Source: an uncultured Bacteroidales bacterium (lineage in GTDB: Bacteria; Bacteroidota; Bacteroidia; Bacteroidales; Muribaculaceae). Taken from it: 15,445 nucleotides of DNA. The notes beneath the pieces were generated by a model. The model did no database searches, was not told the origin of the DNA, and saw nothing but the letters and a program-made list of their open reading frames with translations. Shown in pieces: positions 1-8,319 of the stretch. Made by a program: the position numbers and the translations under genes. The DNA lies in the NCBI GenBank assembly GCA_900554345.1, contig USHH01000034.1, forward strand, positions 1 to 15,445. The letters are read 5' to 3'. How positions within the stretch are numbered: the first letter of the stretch is position 1; each line of letters begins with the position of its first letter.

Positions 1-3000
1 GATGGACGAGGGCTGGGGCAGCGCGGACTTTTTGGACGACAACGCCCCCGGCGCCGTGGGCGGCCCCCAGACGGTAGATGTCGAACTTTACGTCCTCCTT
101 GCGGATATCATCCGGATTCGGAGTGTCGGTGATATGAGCTGACACGAGGAAAGATCCATTAGACGAACCCCTTGTCCATTCATACTTCCATGTCTGCTGA
201 TTCATCATATAAAACCAGCTTCCTTCTCCTTCCATATTATCACCGTCAATTACGAATGGAATGACGCCGGAGGTAGAAGTGGCCGCATAGCCGAAGAAAT
301 ATGTATTATCAGGATTTAGCCTGATTGGGTTGTCAAGCTTGACAGTGATCCAGGAGCCCACCTCGTAATCGCTTACGGTGTAGTCCATTCTTACAAGCTG
401 TGTCTGCTGTCCGAAGACATTCTCTTCCCAAATCAAGGGAGAGTAAGTCGTGGCGGCATTGGCATAGAATTTGATGCTGTCAAACCAGAAATCGCCATAT
501 GAATAATTTATTCGCCTTTCGGGCAATGAACGCTGACCTACTATATACTCGGTTCCCGGCTGTAATCCGTATTCCGTCGTCGGAATCTGGTCGCCCACGA
601 AGAGATCGGCAGTGATGGCCGAGGAAGGCGCTTCCCATGCAAGACGAGCTTCGCTTATATAGTCGACAGCATCAAATTCAGAAGGTGCCGGGGCGGCGAA
701 CGCCAGAGTCACGTCTTCAATGGTCTCATTGCTGTCAATTGTCACGGAACTGATGCTGGTGGTGTAGAATGGTTTGAGCACAACAATCTTATAATCAGCG
801 AATCTGACATTTTCAAATGCAACCTGGTTAGTGCCGGTTTCAATTGTCTTACTAAGAGATTTACCATCACCGATAAGATTGACGACAGCACCTTCGGCAT
901 TTCCAAAATCGGAAAATACATTTATCGTCACAGTTGCATAATGCCCTTTATCTATGCCATCGGAGAATGTAGCGGCAGAATTCACACCGGAGCCTCTCTT
1001 GGAGCGGTTGCCGTAGAAGGAAGTTACGGCAAAGCGGTATGGTTGGTCATCGAGGTCTTTCCATGTCTCGTCGACAAAGCTCATCTCGGTCACGGGAGTC
1101 TCGTTGAGCTTCGTCCATGCCCATGTGCCGAAATCCTCTTCGCCCGGTTCGAGACGGTAGACGTTGTATCCCTTCACCTCCGTGCGAGGCGGAATCTTTG
1201 TGAGCGGGCAATATGCAACCGGAGAGTCAAACAGTTCAAAGCCGGACTGAGAGAGGGGCGCGGTCTCCGGTTTCCTGTTTCCGGCAGCCATGACATCGTC
1301 GATGGTTACGGGATCTCCGAGACGCATGGCGCGTGTCGGCTCATCGGAGGAGAGCCATTCCACAGGCGCGGAATTCAGGAAATTGCCAAAAGTAGCCCGG
1401 ATGCTCCAGTTGTAGTTCATCTGACCGGGAAGCATTTCATGGGCTGTGGTCCATGCATTCATCTCGGGATCAAACAGGCAGTCGCCACCTTCAACAACCG
1501 GGCCGTAGTCAAATCCGATTGGGAAAGCTCCGGATAGAGCCTCCACGCTATAACCCACCACGAGGCTCAGACCAGGATCCACCTTACAAGGTTTCGAGAG
1601 TGTGAACTCATTCCATGAGCTATATGACTCCGGTTCTATTTCCTCTTGATATACCAGGGATTCGTTGCCAGGCTCGCCCTGCCATACAGAGAGAGTATAA
1701 CTTGAGCAGGACATTGGCACGAAACTTATTGATTGAATATAATAGTCGCCGTCCACACCAAGTTCATTGATCTCATCGACAGAATAGCGATGGCCAACAT
1801 TCATGGTGTAGGCGCCACCGAAGTTACCTGCCACCGAATCGCCACTCTTGGTGGCAATCACATTCTCGATAGGGGCTTTCCATGAGATCTCGGCATAATC
1901 ACCCTTATCAATGGCTGTCACGCTATATGGAGCAGCCGTAACGGGATTAAGTGTGATATTCTCCCATTCGTAAGGGGTGTCAGCAGTGCCTCTGAACTGC
2001 ATTCCTCCATAGGATCCAGTGGAATAGCCGTCGGCCTCAATGGTGAACACAGGATAAGCCTTATTGGCATAAACGCCTTCAATCTCGAATTTTCCTTCCT
2101 CGTCGGTAACTGCCGTTAGCTCGTTATCGCCTGAAAGGAACAACGTTGCACCGGCAATCGCGTTGCCGTCGGCATTGTTGATGATATTTCCCTTGAAGGT
2201 GATCTCTTCGAGTTTCCTGAGCGTGAAGTCAATGACGCCAGGTCCGTCGGGAGTAAGATAGGTATTACCGCTGACATCGTTATATCCCTTCATGGAGGCA
2301 TTCAGAGTCGTGTAGCCAAGCGGATGGTACGGAATCTCATATCTGCCGTTCTCATCGGTCAAGGTCTTGAGTTCTGAAGTGTTGTAGCCGGCGCCGCTAA
2401 TCTCTACCCCTTCAACGGGGTTGCCGTCTGTATCCTTTACTGTACCACTTATCGAAGTAGTGTTGGAATAATCAATAAAGAATATGGCATTGGGCACATA
2501 TCCGCAATAGTTTCCGATATGAGAGTTTGGTTCGGAGTTTTCCTCCATATATGATCCGGAGGGCATCACTCTGGTGGCACCAAGACCGTATTCAGAAACG
2601 TACGAAGACATGCCGAAGCCACCCTGGAGCATCAGACTGGGATCATTGTCTCCCACAACAAGCACGCACAGGTTTCCACCTGCGTATTCAAATGGAGTAT
2701 CAAAAGGAATCTCCAGTTCATAGACTCCACGTTTGAGATCGACAGGTCCTTCAAACACCTTTGTGAGGTCGGAGGGAGAAACCCATCCGGAGAAGAGATT
2801 ATCCTGGTCGGTATTGCCGACATAGAGGCGGAAGGGCACGGCGGGATAGTCCTGGTCCATACCGAAACGCACCTTGAATGCTATTTTATTCAAAATTCCT
2901 GCGATATTTCCGAAATCCTCCCCCTTATAAATGGTCTCGCTGTAGATTTTTCCATAATTCTGGAAAGGAGCGACGTCAGAGACATCTGAAGACGTGCCTA

Positions 3001-5026
3001 TAGTTATTGCACGGATTCCTTCCTTCTGAATATTCATTCTGACAGGAAGAGAAGTATTGTCTTTCTCGCACTGGTCGCCGTCCATTACGACACGGCCGCG
3101 AACGGCGAACTCACCGATTACCTCGGGCACTGTCCATTTGATGTTGGCGGTGGCGGAAGCGCCGGAGCCCAACGGACGGGAGACAGTCTGCTCGCCGAGC
3201 ACGTTGTTGTCATCGTCGATAAGCTGCACCGTGAACGGCGAGGAATTGCCTGAGCCTTTGTTGGTATAGGTCACGCCGGTTGTGAGCTGGTCGCCGGGAG
3301 AAGGCGCCGTGTTGAGATTTGTCACTGATGTGGCCTCCATATTGCTGTCGAAAATCTCCTCTATACGGAAATCATCCATCCATACGAACTTGTCGGCGTT
3401 GAAAAGATGCCATGCGAAATAGAAAGTTCCTGTCTCGTCAGCTGTGAATTCCGCTTCGACAGGAGAGAACTCGGGTGAGCAGACATCGGTATAGGAAAGC
3501 ACGCTGACGGTCTGTCGCTCTGTATTTTTCTCTTTTCCATAAGTATGGCTCATGCTCCAGGAGCCATACTCGTGACTCTTAACATAGAAAGAGGAGCGGT
3601 ATCTCTTCCCTTTCTCAAGATGCACTGGCGGCGAGAAAAGTGTCTCGTCATATATATCGTTGATTGTAGGAGGATTGTAACCTATGGCCGAGCCGCTGTT
3701 GTAGGCCTCCTTGTGACTGACTTCGAGAGTGAGGCCATCACCGTTATTGTCAACGATGGTCCATACCGGCAGCGTGGACGGGTCTTCCCATCCCTCATAA
3801 AGAGGAAGAGAGGCCACGCCCTCTACCAAGACTCCGGAAGAGACAGCTGTGCCACCGAGACCTGCCGGAGTGCGAGTAGTGACCTGATAGACATAGTTGC
3901 CGTATTCCCCAAGGTCGGTATCCTCGAAAATCTCGTCGGCAAGGTCGGTGACGAGTGTCGTGTTGCCCGGCTGACGCACCACACGGTAGGTGAGGCCTGC
4001 TGGATCATACCAACCGCCACGGACTCCGAACTGGGGCTGCTCCCAGTCGAGGGTGATTATCCCGGCCTCGGCGTCATAATCGACAGCGAGGTTCTCCGGG
4101 GCTCCGGGAAGGTCGATGCCGCAGAAAGTATTGACCACGGCAGCATCGCTCTCGCCGGTGGTGTTGCTGACCACCACGCTGTATGTGTGCTCTCCGGCGG
4201 TGGGAGCATCGTCGGTCCACGTCATCTTCTGACCGGGCTCAACACCTGTCTCTATCGAGGCGGCGAGCTGGCCGTCCTTGTAGACCTTCACTCCGGAGAG
4301 GCCATCGAGTTCCTCGCCCTGCCTGCTGAGGGTCGGGTTGGTCCACTCGAGGCCCATCGAGATCTCGCCATTCCTGCCGGGCACCTGACGGAGGTCGCCT
4401 ACAGCCTCGGGAACCGCATTGTCGCTCATCATCTCCATCCGGAAGTTGTCGATGTTAAGCTCGTAGCTCAACCCAGTGCTATTCTCACGCCATGGTGTGA
4501 CGTCATGGATTCCTATATAATATACTCCGTCGGAGGGCACCTCGAACTCCGCGCTCTTGTTGCCCCATTCCTGCCCCACATAGTCAAGAAGAAGTATCTT
4601 CCCTTCCTCAGGATCCGTAGGGGAGGTGACGAGATAGGTGTGCATGTCGGAGTCAAACCAGTTCTGCACATCAAACGATACCCTGTAGGTCTTTCCAGGC
4701 TCGAGTTGGAAAGCAGGAGTGATAAGCCAGTTGTCGCATCCGGTTTTGTCTTTAACGTTTTTCTGCGAAAGCCGCACACCTGAATTATACAGATACCACT
4801 CACACTGAGTGGCATTGTTGACCTGACTCCAGCCATCAAGGCTTGAGGGCTCGGAGAATTCCTCGAAGAAGGGCAACGGAGCCGTATCCGCGCTACGCGG
4901 AGAGCTGTCGCCCGATTGCCCGGCGACGCCTGCGAGGGGATTGGGAATCCCGCCGTAGAGCGCCGACAGCGTCAGGCCTCCGCAGAGGAGGGCCGACAGG
5001 GCGATGATCGGTAGTTTGTGTTTCAT
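1..5026 (-). CDS. Large secreted multidomain surface protein (choice-of-anchor J / fibronectin III / carboxypeptidase-regulatory-like), 3' end outside window
   Basis: The minus strand is open without a stop from the ATG at 5026 to the window edge (1675 codons), so the gene is partial at its C-terminus. It begins with a signal peptide (MKHK, then a hydrophobic stretch ending near residue 24). Modules in order, approximate residues: choice-of-anchor J-like domain 50-200 (acidic/aromatic start, then DNWLITPAF); two fibronectin III-like domains 205-400; a second anchor-type domain 404-561 ending in WMDDFRIEE; a CARDB-like domain 566-666; a jelly-roll-like domain 670-830; two carboxypeptidase-regulatory-like domains near 855-940 and 942-1010 (SGTVKDTDGNPVEGVEI is typical); then jelly-roll-like and fibronectin III-like modules, repeated once. 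No catalytic motif was seen, so adhesion or glycan/protein binding at the cell surface is inferred. A T9SS C-terminal signal is expected but lies beyond the window. It is divergent from the AraC-type regulator gene. Domain names come from pattern recognition, not a search. Confidence 0.85.
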   Translation of the reverse strand, partial: MKHKLPIIALSALLCGGLTLSALYGGIPNPLAGVAGQSGDSSPRSADTAPLPFFEEFSEPSSLDGWSQVNNATQCEWYLYNSGVRLSQKNVKDKTGCDNWLITPAFQLEPGKTYRVSFDVQNWFDSDMHTYLVTSPTDPEEGKILLLDYVGQEWGNKSAEFEVPSDGVYYIGIHDVTPWRENSTGLSYELNIDNFRMEMMSDNAVPEAVGDLRQVPGRNGEISMGLEWTNPTLSRQGEELDGLSGVKVYKDGQLAASIETGVEPGQKMTWTDDAPTAGEHTYSVVVSNTTGESDAAVVNTFCGIDLPGAPENLAVDYDAEAGIITLDWEQPQFGVRGGWYDPAGLTYRVVRQPGNTTLVTDLADEIFEDTDLGEYGNYVYQVTTRTPAGLGGTAVSSGVLVEGVASLPLYEGWEDPSTLPVWTIVDNNGDGLTLEVSHKEAYNSGSAIGYNPPTINDIYDETLFSPPVHLEKGKRYRSSFYVKSHEYGSWSMSHTYGKEKNTERQTVSVLSYTDVCSPEFSPVEAEFTADETGTFYFAWHLFNADKFVWMDDFRIEEIFDSNMEATSVTNLNTAPSPGDQLTTGVTYTNKGSGNSSPFTVQLIDDDNNVLGEQTVSRPLGSGASATANIKWTVPEVIGEFAVRGRVVMDGDQCEKDNTSLPVRMNIQKEGIRAITIGTSSDVSDVAPFQNYGKIYSETIYKGEDFGNIAGILNKIAFKVRFGMDQDYPAVPFRLYVGNTDQDNLFSGWVSPSDLTKVFEGPVDLKRGVYELEIPFDTPFEYAGGNLCVLVVGDNDPSLMLQGGFGMSSYVSEYGLGATRVMPSGSYMEENSEPNSHIGNYCGYVPNAIFFIDYSNTTSISGTVKDTDGNPVEGVEISGAGYNTSELKTLTDENGRYEIPYHPLGYTTLNASMKGYNDVSGNTYLTPDGPGVIDFTLRKLEEITFKGNIINNADGNAIAGATLFLSGDNELTAVTDEEGKFEIEGVYANKAYPVFTIEADGYSTGSYGGMQFRGTADTPYEWENITLNPVTAAPYSVTAIDKGDYAEISWKAPIENVIATKSGDSVAGNFGGAYTMNVGHRYSVDEINELGVDGDYYIQSISFVPMSCSSYTLSVWQGEPGNESLVYQEEIEPESYSSWNEFTLSKPCKVDPGLSLVVGYSVEALSGAFPIGFDYGPVVEGGDCLFDPEMNAWTTAHEMLPGQMNYNWSIRATFGNFLNSAPVEWLSSDEPTRAMRLGDPVTIDDVMAAGNRKPETAPLSQSGFELFDSPVAYCPLTKIPPRTEVKGYNVYRLEPGEEDFGTWAWTKLNETPVTEMSFVDETWKDLDDQPYRFAVTSFYGNRSKRGSGVNSAATFSDGIDKGHYATVTINVFSDFGNAEGAVVNLIGDGKSLSKTIETGTNQVAFENVRFADYKIVVLKPFYTTSISSVTIDSNETIEDVTLAFAAPAPSEFDAVDYISEARLAWEAPSSAITADLFVGDQIPTTEYGLQPGTEYIVGQRSLPERRINYSYGDFWFDSIKFYANAATTYSPLIWEENVFGQQTQLVRMDYTVSDYEVGSWITVKLDNPIRLNPDNTYFFGYAATSTSGVIPFVIDGDNMEGEGSWFYMMNQQTWKYEWTRGSSNGSFLVSAHITDTPNPDDIRKEDVKFDIYRLGAAHGAGGVVVQKVRAAPALVH

Positions 5027-5068
5027 TTTGATTATTAGTTAGGTAATGTTGGTTGATATTACTGATGC

Positions 5069-5100
5069 CAAATTTATGACTTATTATCGAGAACTCTAAA
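5069..5100 (-). promoter_or_regulatory. Predicted Bacteroidetes-type promoter for the surface protein gene
   Basis: Read on the minus strand, TAAATTTG at 5076-5069 matches the Bacteroidetes -7 consensus TAnnTTTG exactly. TTTA at 5100-5097, 20 bases further upstream, is a one-mismatch fit to the -33 TTTG element, and the spacing is right. This predicts an A/T-rich leader of about 40 bases before the ATG at 5026. Confidence 0.6.
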
Positions 5101-5125
5101 ATTTTTACCGTACATCCTTTTCCCA

Positions 5126-5234
5126 TTTCAAGAAATAGATACTGAAACCGATGGTGAAGAGACTATCAGCCACTGCTTTTCATGAAAGACGGACAGATGC
5201 GGGATTGCGGCATCCTTACTTATTTCATGAAATA
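5126..5234. promoter_or_regulatory. Three TTTCAWGAAA palindromes, candidate operator sites
   Basis: The divergent intergenic region holds TTTCAAGAAA at 5126-5135, TTTCATGAAA at 5178-5187 and TTTCATGAAA at 5223-5232. The third extends to a perfect 14-base palindrome, TATTTCATGAAATA (5221-5234). Start-to-start spacings are 52 and 45 bases. The third copy ends about 25 bases before the candidate -7 element of the regulator gene, and the first lies just upstream of the surface-gene promoter. This suggests binding sites for a dimeric regulator, possibly the AraC-type protein encoded next door. The repeats are seen directly; the function is inferred. Confidence 0.45.
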
Positions 5235-5259
5235 CAGAAGCGGTTTGGAGGAAATTGGT

Positions 5260-5267
5260 TATCTTCG
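5260..5267 (+). promoter_or_regulatory. Weak candidate -7 element for the TPR-AraC regulator gene
   Basis: TATCTTCG differs from TAnnTTTG at one position and sits 21 bases before the ATG at 5289. No TTTG lies at the usual distance upstream; the only nearby TTTG (5244-5247) is too close. A promoter with a poor -33 element behind a palindrome would fit an activated or autoregulated gene. Transcription from here would leave a very short leader. Confidence 0.3.
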
Positions 5268-5288
5268 CGAATAATTTAAACGACAGCA

Positions 5289-7061
5289 ATGAACAGTCTC
5301 CACATATCCCGTATTCTAAGAATATTTTTCCCCGCAGTCTTCATGATAGCCCTGACGACCGTGCCTCTCGAAGCGGCATACGCCGACATGGACCGCTATG
5401 TGCAGCGGGCAGAGAAGGCAATGGAAGAGAAATCGCCGGCCATGGCAATAGGAATGTATTCACAGCTGCTGAAAGAATACTCTCCCGATGCCTCCAAGGA
5501 AGAGCAGGAAAAATATGCAGCCACGTTCATGAAGGCGTCAGACGTCTGCTTCAGCCAGAACCGGTTTCTCGAGAGCCTCGAGTTCGCCACATACGGGCTG
5601 AAAGCAGCGGAGAAAGCCGGTGACAGCCACATGACAATGCGCCTTATTGGGAATATCGGGAAATTGCATGGGGCTTTCGATGATTACGAGCGATCTGTAG
5701 CTTATTACCTGAGAGGCTACCGGATAGCACTCGAGAAGAACGACCCGATTTACCAGTATAAGTTCCTGCTGAGCCTAACCACAGCTTATGCCGGGTCAGG
5801 CAATACGGAAAAAGCCAAGGAATGCTTCAGGAAGTTGATGCTCGTGCCGGTTGAGAAAGAGAATCCGGAGACCCGCTTTTTCAACAATTACCTGCATGGA
5901 ATCATAGCTTCGAGTGAGAAGAATCATCTTTTAGCCCGCTTCCAACATAAATCAGCCCTTGACATAGCTACCAGCTATGGGTTTCCTCCATATTTTTCCA
6001 TCAACCAGAACTGGGAGATCGGACGCACCTACCTCGCCACGCAGCAACCGGACTCGGCACAGTATTATTTCGATATAGCCCTGAAAGAGGCGTTAGGCAC
6101 CAACCAGCTGGTTCACACCCCCAAGATATATCTCTCCATGAGCGAGATAGCCAAGACACGCGGGGACTCGGCCGAATACACGCGGCTGAGGCGTCTGGAG
6201 CAGGAGGCCACCGACGCCTTCTTCAACACCACGCAGTATAACTCCAAAAGGAACCAGCTCGTGGAATACGAGGAGATGGTGAAAGACTCGACCATCAGGG
6301 ACCTCAACGACCGCGTCGTGATGCAATGGACTTTCATCGGAGCGGGCATACTGATAATTATTACCGTCGGGATATTCTATTTCATACTGATGAAGAAAAA
6401 CAGAGACTTGAAATTCGCCAACAGCAAGCTCGTGGACAGGAACCGCGAGCTTATCAGGGCCGAGGAGGCCAACCAGCGGCTTATGGACAAGCAGCTCGAG
6501 TCGGCGGAGGCAGCCGACTCGGATCCGGAAGCGCCGGTAGATGAGTCGGCGCTGGATGCATCGCCCGAAATCATCAAGGAGGAGGGAGCGAAAACCGACG
6601 CTGCGGCACCGGATGCACCCGCCAACGAGACAAAACAAACATATCTCAAGGACGACCAGATCGAAATCCTGCTCACAAGAATACGCAAGGCACTGAAAGA
6701 CAAGTCTCTCCTGTTTAATCCCGATTTCAGCCTCAATATGCTCGCCCAGGCCGTCAAGTCAAACACCAAATACGTGTCGTGGGTTATCAACCAGACCTAC
6801 AATAAGAATTTCAAGACCATCCTCAATGAGCTGAGGATCAAGGAGGCATCGAAGATGCTCGATGATTTCGAGAATTACGGAAGCTACACCATCCAGGCCA
6901 TCACCGAATGCGTGGGCTATAAGTCGGCCACATCGTTCATCATCGCCTTCAAGAAAATGGTGGGCATGACCCCGTCGGTCTATCAGAAGCTCGCCAAGGA
7001 GCGCCTCGCGACCGCCTCCGACTCCTCCGACACAACCGACGCTACCCATACCCCATCCTAA
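5289..7061 (+). CDS. Membrane-spanning TPR-repeat / AraC-family transcriptional regulator
   Basis: A 590-residue protein with the layout of a one-component transmembrane regulator. Residues 1-30 form a signal peptide or N-terminal membrane segment. Residues about 32-330 are helical with TPR-like repeats (for example AMAIGMYSQLL, YYLRGYRIALEK, AQYYFDIALKEA) and should lie in the periplasm. W347-M368 is a single transmembrane helix, followed by basic residues. A coiled coil and an acidic Ala/Glu/Asp-rich linker (about 370-450) lead to a C-terminal AraC-type DNA-binding domain (about 456-570). That domain has two helix-turn-helix units: one around SLNMLAQAVKSNTKYVSWVI, the other around TIQAITECVGYKSATSFIIA, ending FKKMVGMTPSVYQ. 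No kinase or receiver domain is present, so signal transfer would be direct. The ATG at 5289 is chosen because it starts the signal sequence. Likely targets are the divergent surface-protein gene and itself (inference). The ligand is unknown. Confidence 0.85.
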   Translation: MNSLHISRILRIFFPAVFMIALTTVPLEAAYADMDRYVQRAEKAMEEKSPAMAIGMYSQLLKEYSPDASKEEQEKYAATFMKASDVCFSQNRFLESLEFATYGLKAAEKAGDSHMTMRLIGNIGKLHGAFDDYERSVAYYLRGYRIALEKNDPIYQYKFLLSLTTAYAGSGNTEKAKECFRKLMLVPVEKENPETRFFNNYLHGIIASSEKNHLLARFQHKSALDIATSYGFPPYFSINQNWEIGRTYLATQQPDSAQYYFDIALKEALGTNQLVHTPKIYLSMSEIAKTRGDSAEYTRLRRLEQEATDAFFNTTQYNSKRNQLVEYEEMVKDSTIRDLNDRVVMQWTFIGAGILIIITVGIFYFILMKKNRDLKFANSKLVDRNRELIRAEEANQRLMDKQLESAEAADSDPEAPVDESALDASPEIIKEEGAKTDAAAPDAPANETKQTYLKDDQIEILLTRIRKALKDKSLLFNPDFSLNMLAQAVKSNTKYVSWVINQTYNKNFKTILNELRIKEASKMLDDFENYGSYTIQAITECVGYKSATSFIIAFKKMVGMTPSVYQKLAKERLATASDSSDTTDATHTPS

Positions 7062-7082
7062 GCAACCCCCTATGTCTCCCGG

Positions 7083-7119
7083 CTTGTAGGGACATGCCTC
7101 CGGCATGTTTCCCCACCAG
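7083..7119 (+). repeat. REP-like singlet (GTAG hairpin) between convergent genes
   Basis: TTGTAGGGACATGCC-TCC-GGCATGTTTCC is an imperfect hairpin: ACATGCC at 7092-7098 pairs with GGCATGT at 7102-7108, preceded by the tetranucleotide GTAG. The same sequence, including the downstream flank TTTCC(C/G)CACCAG, forms the left half of the inverted pair at 10829-10919. It lies between the converging 3' ends of the regulator gene and hydF, and the hairpin could also reduce readthrough. There is no clear T-run, so a true intrinsic terminator is not supported. Confidence 0.6.
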
Positions 7120-7151
7120 TACGAATATTATCAACCACGTGCCATTGTTTT

Positions 7152-8318
7152 CTAATAGCTTACCTTGTCGAGGATGCCGGTGAGGCGGGCGAGGAGGATA
7201 CCGTAGTTGGTCATCGGCACACCCTGCTCCCGGGCCCGCTCCACCCGCGACAGGATATGGCGGGGGTTGAACAGGCAGCCGCCGCAATGCACCACCAACG
7301 CATAGGGCGTCAGGTCTTCCGGAAAATCCGTGCCCCTCACGAAATCGAACTCCCACCCCTCCCCTACCCTGCGGCGGAGCATCGCCGGAATCTTCACGCG
7401 CCCTATATCCTCGTTTTTCGGCGCATGGGTGCAGCTCTCGGCTATCAGCACCCGGCTCCCATCCCCCAGTCGCTCCACAGCCGATGAGCTCTCCACAAAG
7501 TAGTCGATATCCCCTTTATAGGCCGCCATCAGAATCGAGAACGACGTCAGCCGACTGGCAGCCGGCTTCATGGCGTAGACTTCCTTAAACACCTGCGAGT
7601 CGGTGATGACGAGCGCCGGCGGAGCCGTCAGACCCTCGAGCGCACGCGCCATAGAGGCGGGAGTGCAGCACACCGGCACGCATCCTCTGTCGATAAGCTC
7701 TCGGATGGTCTGCACCTGCGGCAGAATCAGCCGTCCCTTTGGCGCCTGCGAATCCTGCGGCATCACAAGAAGCACGATGTCGCCGGCGTCCACGAGGTCG
7801 CGCAGCAGGCTCGGGGCTCCCATGTCGGACGGCATTGCCCTCAGCAGCGCCTCCATCACCCTGTCGCGGCTCTCCACAGGATTATGGATGGATGTGGCCA
7901 CCACCCCGTGGGGCATATCCTCACGCAGATCGGCTTTCGAGGCCACCTCCACTACCGGCAGCTTCCTTTTCGCAAGCTCCACGCGCCATGCTGACTCCCC
8001 GGCCTCGTCATGGCCCGTAAGAAGCATGGCTATGTCGGCCCGGTCGAGAGCCTTACGCGTCGCCTCCACCCTGCTTTTGCCGAGCTCCGAGACATCGTCG
8101 AAGCCGGCGGTGTCGATAAGTACGCACGCTCCGAGCCCCGCCAGCTCCATGGGCTTTGATACAGGGTCGGTGGTGGTGCCGGGGATGTCAGACACAAGGG
8201 AAGTCCGCTGCCCCGTCAGCATGTTGACGAGCGAAGACTTGCCGCTGTTGCACGCGCCGAGCACAATAATGTGGAGACGATTGGCCGATGCCACTGACTG
8301 AGTCATATCTTTCTCCAT
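7152..8318 (-). CDS. hydF: [FeFe]-hydrogenase H-cluster maturation GTPase HydF
   Basis: HydF is the scaffold GTPase that receives the diiron subcluster built with HydE and HydG and transfers it to apo-hydrogenase. Seen here: an N-terminal ANRLHI followed by a Walker A loop, GACNSGKS (about residues 21-28), a G3 motif DTAGF, a G4-type SKAD, and the C-terminal [4Fe-4S] ligand pattern C296-x-H298-x45-H344-C345-x2-C348. The length of 388 residues is normal for the family. The frame extends upstream to a GTG at 8336, inside hydG. The ATG at 8318 starts one base after the hydG stop. The ATG at 8306 has GGAG about 8 bases upstream and fits the usual short leader before NRLHI, so it is also plausible. 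It is the last gene of the hyd cluster. Function is known for the family; identity rests on the motifs. Confidence 0.95.
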   Translation of the reverse strand: MEKDMTQSVASANRLHIIVLGACNSGKSSLVNMLTGQRTSLVSDIPGTTTDPVSKPMELAGLGACVLIDTAGFDDVSELGKSRVEATRKALDRADIAMLLTGHDEAGESAWRVELAKRKLPVVEVASKADLREDMPHGVVATSIHNPVESRDRVMEALLRAMPSDMGAPSLLRDLVDAGDIVLLVMPQDSQAPKGRLILPQVQTIRELIDRGCVPVCCTPASMARALEGLTAPPALVITDSQVFKEVYAMKPAASRLTSFSILMAAYKGDIDYFVESSSAVERLGDGSRVLIAESCTHAPKNEDIGRVKIPAMLRRRVGEGWEFDFVRGTDFPEDLTPYALVVHCGGCLFNPRHILSRVERAREQGVPMTNYGILLARLTGILDKVSY

Positions 8319-8319
8319 G

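Noticed and set aside
3545..4783. A 412-codon plus-strand open frame opposite the large surface-protein gene
   Set aside because: The minus-strand frame is continuous for 1675 codons with recognisable modules; the opposite frame shows no domain and no signal.
4887..4901. TCCGCG-CTA-CGCGGA inverted repeat near the 5' end of the surface-protein gene
   Set aside because: It is a short GC-rich palindrome inside coding sequence just after the signal peptide, with no second copy and no evidence of function.
7062..7151. Intrinsic terminator between the convergent regulator and hydF genes
   Set aside because: The hairpin present is the REP-like repeat and lacks a following T-run on either strand, so it is annotated as a repeat only.
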